Shown: positions 55,807-59,812 of the stretch, in pieces | Position numbering within the stretch: the stretch's first letter is position 1 | How the letters are laid out: each line of letters begins with the position of its first letter | Source of the DNA: Kiloniellales bacterium | GTDB taxonomy: Bacteria; Pseudomonadota; Alphaproteobacteria; Kiloniellales; JAKSDN01 | Direction of reading: 5' to 3' | Length of the DNA stretch: 59,812 nucleotides | NCBI GenBank assembly: GCA_030064845.1 | Contig: JASJEC010000031.1 | Span: 1 to 59,812, forward strand | The notes under the pieces: generated by a model | Database searches by the model: none | Seen by the model: only the letters and a program-made list of their open reading frames with translations | What the model was told of the DNA's origin: nothing | Program-made: the position numbers and the translations under genes

Positions 55807-58779
55807 CTAGTTGGCCGCGGCCTCCGCGCCGCTGCTGCGGTAGCTGGCGATGAAGGAATCGACCGTGTCGACGTCCTTCAGCTCCTCCATGATCGCGCTG
55901 GCATCGGCGGTGCCGAAATCGCTGGTCAGGAGCCGAAAGCTCTCGCCGTGCGGGCTCGACGCCATCGCCGTGCTGTAGCGCCGCCGTAAGGAAGCCAGGG
56001 CGTCTCGTTTCCTGGCCATGGTGTGGGCGATGGCGAGGTTGATCACTCGGCGGCTCTCGACATCGCTCAAGAGCCGGTCTTGCGGCGGCGTCTCGGGTAC
56101 CATGAGGTCCAAAGCCTCGCCGGCCAGTTGCCAATCCCGCAGTTTCCAGGCGATCTCGAGCTTCAGCCTGAGGCCGGGCTCGCTGGTGTCGGCCGCGAGC
56201 AGGGCGAGCCCCTCGGGCTCCCGGCCCAGGTCGGCCAACGCCTTGGCGCGCAGGTGCTTCCGGTCGCGGACAACCGCTGCGCTCGCCCCTGCGACCCGGG
56301 TGCGATCGAGCGCGCTCAGCGCCCCCTCGGGCGCGGCGTTCCGCAGATGGATCTCGGCGAGCTGGGCGCCCAGCCCAGCCCGGTCCTCGCCGCGCAGCCG
56401 GCCGGTGATCGTCTGCTCGAGCATCTCGGCCGCCCGGGACGGCAGCTCGACCTCGGTCAGCCGGCGCGCCAGGCTGCGGATCAGCCGGACCCCGGTGCTG
56501 CCCAAGGGTGTCAGTTCCCTGAATTCCTCGTAGAGCGCCACAGCCTTGAGCGGCGGCACCTGGGCGCCGTCCCGGTCGTCGAGGATCCGTGCGAAGAGCT
56601 GGCGCATCTTCTTGGCGGCCGCGTCGGACTCCTCCGACCCGGGCCGGCGCGACGCCAACTGCCGGTAACGGTGCAGCGCCGTGCGATAGTCGCCGATCTC
56701 GGCGTAGAGCTCGGCCAACCGCGACAGCAGTTCCAGCTCGAACTCGTCGCCGCGCCAGAGGAACCTGAGGCGCTCCAGTTCCTCGATCGTCTGGGCGCGG
56801 TCCACGGCGCCCGAGGCGTACTTCTGCTCGACCAGGATCCGCCGGGCCTGCGCCTGGGTCGGCCGGTGCGGATCCCGGGACAGGCGGTCCAGGATATCGA
56901 TTGCGGCATTCATCCGGCCATCGGCCAGAAAGCGGCGGGCGTCGAGCAGGTCGAGCCGCGCCTTCTGGATCTCGTCGGGCCGATCCTCGTGAACCTGCCC
57001 GAGGTAGAGGCTGGCCCCGCCTGTGTCGCCGACGCCGAGCCGGGCCTCGGCGGCGAGCAGCCGCAAGCTGTTGCGCCAGCGCCGCGGATATTCGGCGATC
57101 AGACCTTCGGACTCCTGAAAAAGCTCCGCGGCGCTGGCCCAAGCGCCGTTGCGCGCGGCGAGGGCCGCGCGCCAAAGCGCCGCGTCGATCTGGCCGTCCA
57201 TGGTCGGCAGCGCGAGCTGAACCGCCGCCTTCTCGGTCTCACGGGCCATGAAGTGGCTGGCTCCCCGCATCAACACGATCTCGGGACGGTCCAAGAAGGG
57301 ATCGCCGGCCGCGCCCATTTCCCTCAAGACCGAGAGCGTCTCGGCGGCCAGGCCATGCGCGAAGTAGAACCGGGCGAGCGCGAGCCTTTGGCTGGCGCCC
57401 TTGGCCTCGCTGGCCAGGCCTGCGGCCTTTTGCAGACGCTGGCGGTTGCGGTCGAAGTCCTCGCCGGGGCCGAGGCGCCAGGCCGCCAAGGCAAACAGCC
57501 TGGGACGGGTGGAGCGTAGCGGTCCACCGGACGCGCGAGCCGCCGGAAGATCGTTCTCCGTCGTGATCAGCAGGCCTTTCTCGCCGATCACCGAAATGCC
57601 GTCGAGCCCGAGGCCGACCCGCAGGGTGTCGGAATAGGCCACGAAGGCGAAGCCCTGGGTGGTCGGCAGCGACCGGAACTCGGGGAAACGCCGCGCCTGG
57701 GACTGTCCGAGACCGGGCTCCGGGACCGGCAGCACCCGCAAGGTGTCGCCCAGCTCCGGGTCCGCGATCTCGATCAGCCGCCCGGCCGCGGCGACTTTGT
57801 AGAGCAGGCGCGGCGACGGCTGTGCCTGGGTCTCTATCGCCACGTCCTTCAGCGGCGCGGGGTCGCCGGGACCGAGGCGCACCCGCCAGCCCCGGGGGCT
57901 GGGCGTGAGGCGTGCCGCCACGGACGGCGGCACGCTGAACCACAGAACGGTCGCATTCTCGACCGCCGACTCTTCGAAGGGTGGCAGACCAGGGGTACCG
58001 CGCTGCAGGGCGGCGCCGAACCCGGCCGGCAGCGGCCGGTCGAACACGAGCCAGAGCCGGTCGCCGCGGCGGAAGGCGGCCGCCGCCCCGCCGCCGAGCG
58101 GCAGCTCGAACTCCACCGTGGCCGTCGGGTCGGTCCGGACCGCCTGGTCCGGGGCCGCCTTGGTTCCGGCCCCAGCCGCCGGCGCCGGCCGGTCGGCGTC
58201 GACGGGCTCGGCCCTGGGTTCGGCCAGCACGGCCCGTACGGCGAGATCGACCACGGCGTTCGGGCCGGCAACCGACGAGCGGCCGGAAGTGGCCGGGCGG
58301 ACCGGCTTGGCCGCCCGTTCCGCGCTCGGTGCCGACGGTTTCGCGGCGCTGGAGATGTCGAGCACGACCTTGGTCCCGCTGCGGAAAGCGCGCAGCGAGC
58401 CGCCCTGCTCCAGGGTCAGCGACACGACCCGCCTGCCGTCCCGGACCTCGCTCGCGACCGAACGAAGGCGCGGCAGGTTCTGGTCCGAGACCTGCGAGAG
58501 ATCGAGCCCTGCCGGATCGTCGAACTCGACGGTGAACCGATCGCCCGAGCGCTCGACCCGGTAGCCGACGGCCCGGCCCCAGTCGAACACCAGTCGGGTG
58601 AAGTCCGGGTGCCGGCCGGCGCGCACCCCAACGCTGGCCGAGTTCGGGCTGGCCGAGTTCGCGCTGACCGCGCCCGGGCCGTCCGGAGCGGCCCCGGCCG
58701 GTCCCGGCAGCGGCACCAGCCAGGCCAGCACCCCCAACACGGCGAGCGGCACGGCTCGCCCGGCCCCGGCCCGGCTCAT
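55807..58779 (-). CDS. Large exported protein with AMIN-like and helical-repeat regions
   Basis: A 990-residue protein starting with a signal peptide (VPLAVLGVLAWLVPLPGPAG). Residues about 52-145 look like an AMIN-type beta domain (RAGRHPDFTRLVFDWGRAVG; VVSLTLEQGG), followed by an Ala/Pro-rich linker and a second beta domain (about 220-320, VEFELPLGGGAAAAFRRGDR). The rest, from about 440, is all helix with TPR-like repeats (ELLSRLAELYAEIGDYRTAL). Start overlaps the MotB-like stop (ATGA). By context it could be an envelope partner of a motor-like complex; sequence alone gives no function. Confidence 0.8.
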   Translation of the reverse strand: MSRAGAGRAVPLAVLGVLAWLVPLPGPAGAAPDGPGAVSANSASPNSASVGVRAGRHPDFTRLVFDWGRAVGYRVERSGDRFTVEFDDPAGLDLSQVSDQNLPRLRSVASEVRDGRRVVSLTLEQGGSLRAFRSGTKVVLDISSAAKPSAPSAERAAKPVRPATSGRSSVAGPNAVVDLAVRAVLAEPRAEPVDADRPAPAAGAGTKAAPDQAVRTDPTATVEFELPLGGGAAAAFRRGDRLWLVFDRPLPAGFGAALQRGTPGLPPFEESAVENATVLWFSVPPSVAARLTPSPRGWRVRLGPGDPAPLKDVAIETQAQPSPRLLYKVAAAGRLIEIADPELGDTLRVLPVPEPGLGQSQARRFPEFRSLPTTQGFAFVAYSDTLRVGLGLDGISVIGEKGLLITTENDLPAARASGGPLRSTRPRLFALAAWRLGPGEDFDRNRQRLQKAAGLASEAKGASQRLALARFYFAHGLAAETLSVLREMGAAGDPFLDRPEIVLMRGASHFMARETEKAAVQLALPTMDGQIDAALWRAALAARNGAWASAAELFQESEGLIAEYPRRWRNSLRLLAAEARLGVGDTGGASLYLGQVHEDRPDEIQKARLDLLDARRFLADGRMNAAIDILDRLSRDPHRPTQAQARRILVEQKYASGAVDRAQTIEELERLRFLWRGDEFELELLSRLAELYAEIGDYRTALHRYRQLASRRPGSEESDAAAKKMRQLFARILDDRDGAQVPPLKAVALYEEFRELTPLGSTGVRLIRSLARRLTEVELPSRAAEMLEQTITGRLRGEDRAGLGAQLAEIHLRNAAPEGALSALDRTRVAGASAAVVRDRKHLRAKALADLGREPEGLALLAADTSEPGLRLKLEIAWKLRDWQLAGEALDLMVPETPPQDRLLSDVESRRVINLAIAHTMARKRDALASLRRRYSTAMASSPHGESFRLLTSDFGTADASAIMEELKDVDTVDSFIASYRSSGAEAAAN

Positions 58780-59600
58780 GGCAGCGCCTCGCGATAGTCG
58801 TGGATCACCACCTCGACCCGGCGGCCGATAACGAGGCGCCGCGCCCCCTGGAGCTTCTGGGACAGGCTGTCGAAGCGCGAGTGGCCGTAGCCGCGCGCGA
58901 CGATGCGCCCCTCGAGGCCCGCCGCGTTCAGCAGGAAGGCCACGTTACGGGCCCGGGCGAGAGACAGCTCCCAGTTCGACGGAATGCCGCCGCCCGGCGG
59001 ACGCGGGTCGGCATGGCCGGCGACTTCGATCTTGTTGCCGACATAACGCAGTTGTCCGGCCAGGGCGTTGAGCACCTCCGGCGCCCGCGCCGAGGGCTGA
59101 ACCGAGCCGCTCTCGAACAGCAAGGCGGAGGGCAGCGCAATGACGAGACGCCCTTCCATGCGCGTCAGCAGGACGTCCGACAAGAGAGGGTCGGCCGCCA
59201 GGTTCTGGCTCAGCAGAGCCGAAAGATAGTCCAGGTCGAAGCCCGGCAGGGTCTCGACGTCCTCGACGTCGAGCGTTGCCGTCGGCGCCGCCGCGGGCAT
59301 CTCGCGCACTGCATTGAGGTTCTGGGTCAGGGCGTCGACCAGGTTCTGCCACCGGCGCTGCTCGACTTTCGACATGGCGAAGAGCAAGACCATGAAGGTC
59401 AACATGAGGGCGATCAGATCGGTGAAGGTGACCAGCCAGGCCTGGCTGGGCGGACGAAGCGCCGGTGCCGTTGCCGACGTTGCGGGCAGCGCGGCCGGCC
59501 AGCGCGTTGCGGCCTCGGCGGCGCCCGGCGCGAGCGGTTCGTCCGCCAGCTCTTCCAGCACCACGACCGGTTCCGGCTGATCTTTTGGCTCGTCGCTCAT
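58776..59600 (-). CDS. MotB/OmpA-family protein, stator-like
   Basis: A 274-residue protein with a long Pro/Ala/Glu-rich cytoplasmic start, one membrane helix with the ion-relay Asp 61 (WLVTFTDLIALMLTFMVLLF) and a C-terminal OmpA-like peptidoglycan-binding domain (KIEVAGHADPRPPGG, NWELSLARARNVAFLLNAAG). These are the parts of a MotB stator subunit. No motA is visible in the window. It lies between a second OmpA-like gene and the 990-residue protein, overlapping both by 4 bases. It could be a flagellar stator or a related trans-envelope ion-driven complex. Confidence 0.85.
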   Translation of the reverse strand: MSDEPKDQPEPVVVLEELADEPLAPGAAEAATRWPAALPATSATAPALRPPSQAWLVTFTDLIALMLTFMVLLFAMSKVEQRRWQNLVDALTQNLNAVREMPAAAPTATLDVEDVETLPGFDLDYLSALLSQNLAADPLLSDVLLTRMEGRLVIALPSALLFESGSVQPSARAPEVLNALAGQLRYVGNKIEVAGHADPRPPGGGIPSNWELSLARARNVAFLLNAAGLEGRIVARGYGHSRFDSLSQKLQGARRLVIGRRVEVVIHDYREALP

Positions 59601-59812
59601 GGGGCAAGCACACCGTAGTCGGGCGAGCGCTCATCGCTCTCGAAGACCTGCACCACGATCTCGACGAAGGCGCCGCGGTCCGGCAGCAGACCGATCGAGA
59701 GGGCCTCGTCGGGCAGGCCCGTGGTCTCCAGGTACCGGGCCAGCAGACCCATGCGGCGCAGCGCGAGCAGTTCGTCGGCGCCGGGCTGGGCCGGCAGGCC
59801 GTGATAGAGTTC
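59597..59812 (-). CDS. C-terminal part of a second OmpA/MotB-like protein
   Basis: The frame is open at the right edge and ends TGA at 59597-59599, overlapping the ATG of the MotB-like gene by 4 bases. The 71 visible residues include LALRRMGLLARYLETTGLPD followed by EALSIGLL and FVEIVVQVFE, which fits the last helix and strand of an OmpA-like domain. The N-terminal part, start and any membrane helix lie outside. The reading frame is secure because of the overlap; the family is inferred from a short segment. Confidence 0.6.
   Translation of the reverse strand, partial: ELYHGLPAQPGADELLALRRMGLLARYLETTGLPDEALSIGLLPDRGAFVEIVVQVFESDERSPDYGVLAP

Overview
The window is about 60 kb of high-GC chromosome from a motile, free-living alphaproteobacterium, most likely from the Rhodospirillales/Kiloniellales part of the class. 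The evidence is a CckA cell-cycle kinase gene at the end of a flagellar operon, a CtrA-type TTAA-N7-TTAA array upstream of flgB, an alphaproteobacterial-type LexA box upstream of recA, a eukaryote-like NADP isocitrate dehydrogenase and a clustered recA-alaS pair. I see no insertion sequence, phage, CRISPR array or plasmid genes. Apart from short intergenic palindromes it reads as ordinary chromosome.

Layout. 1-16 kb is an envelope and transport region: the end of a TolC-like outer-membrane factor, two tandem nhaD Na+/H+ antiporter paralogues, an RND pump with its adaptor, an unrecognised lipoprotein divergent from a membrane-anchored tyrosine-type phosphatase, a Tlc/MFS-like carrier, a DAACS symporter fused to a periplasmic substrate-binding domain, and a frameshifted ferredoxin-NADP reductase. 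This region is dotted with two families of palindromic repeats, named A and B here. 16.6-25.7 kb holds a small exported protein, tRNA-Lys(CTT), an unknown membrane protein, the cell-shape operon mreB-mreC-mreD-mrdA-rodA, and leuA preceded by an unannotated leucine-rich leader peptide. 25.7-37.3 kb holds an orphan flagellar rod-like protein, a padR-adaptor-RND operon with a palindrome over its promoter, psd-pssA, a LysM protein, a LOG-family protein, icd and a periplasmic peptidyl-prolyl isomerase. 37.3-47.2 kb holds a dppABCDF-type peptide ABC operon, alaS and recA. 47.4-59.8 kb is motility: flgB-flgC-fliE-fliQ-fliR-flhB-cckA on the minus strand, csrA, then an FlhB C-domain paralogue, fliO and fliP on the plus strand, and finally a minus-strand operon of two MotB/OmpA-like proteins and a 990-residue AMIN-like/helical-repeat protein.

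How it fits together. CckA is translationally coupled to FlhB, and the CtrA-like array sits in the flgB/csrA divergent region, so the kinase and its likely target operon form a visible circuit. psd and pssA together make phosphatidylethanolamine. The mre/mrd/rod genes form one elongasome operon. leuA appears to be controlled by leader-peptide attenuation.

The most novel items are the symporter/binding-protein fusion (13055-15253), the MotB-like/990-residue operon (55807-59812), the leader peptide of leuA (25502-25621), the CtrA-like tandem array (53544-53569) and the paired A/B palindromic repeats.
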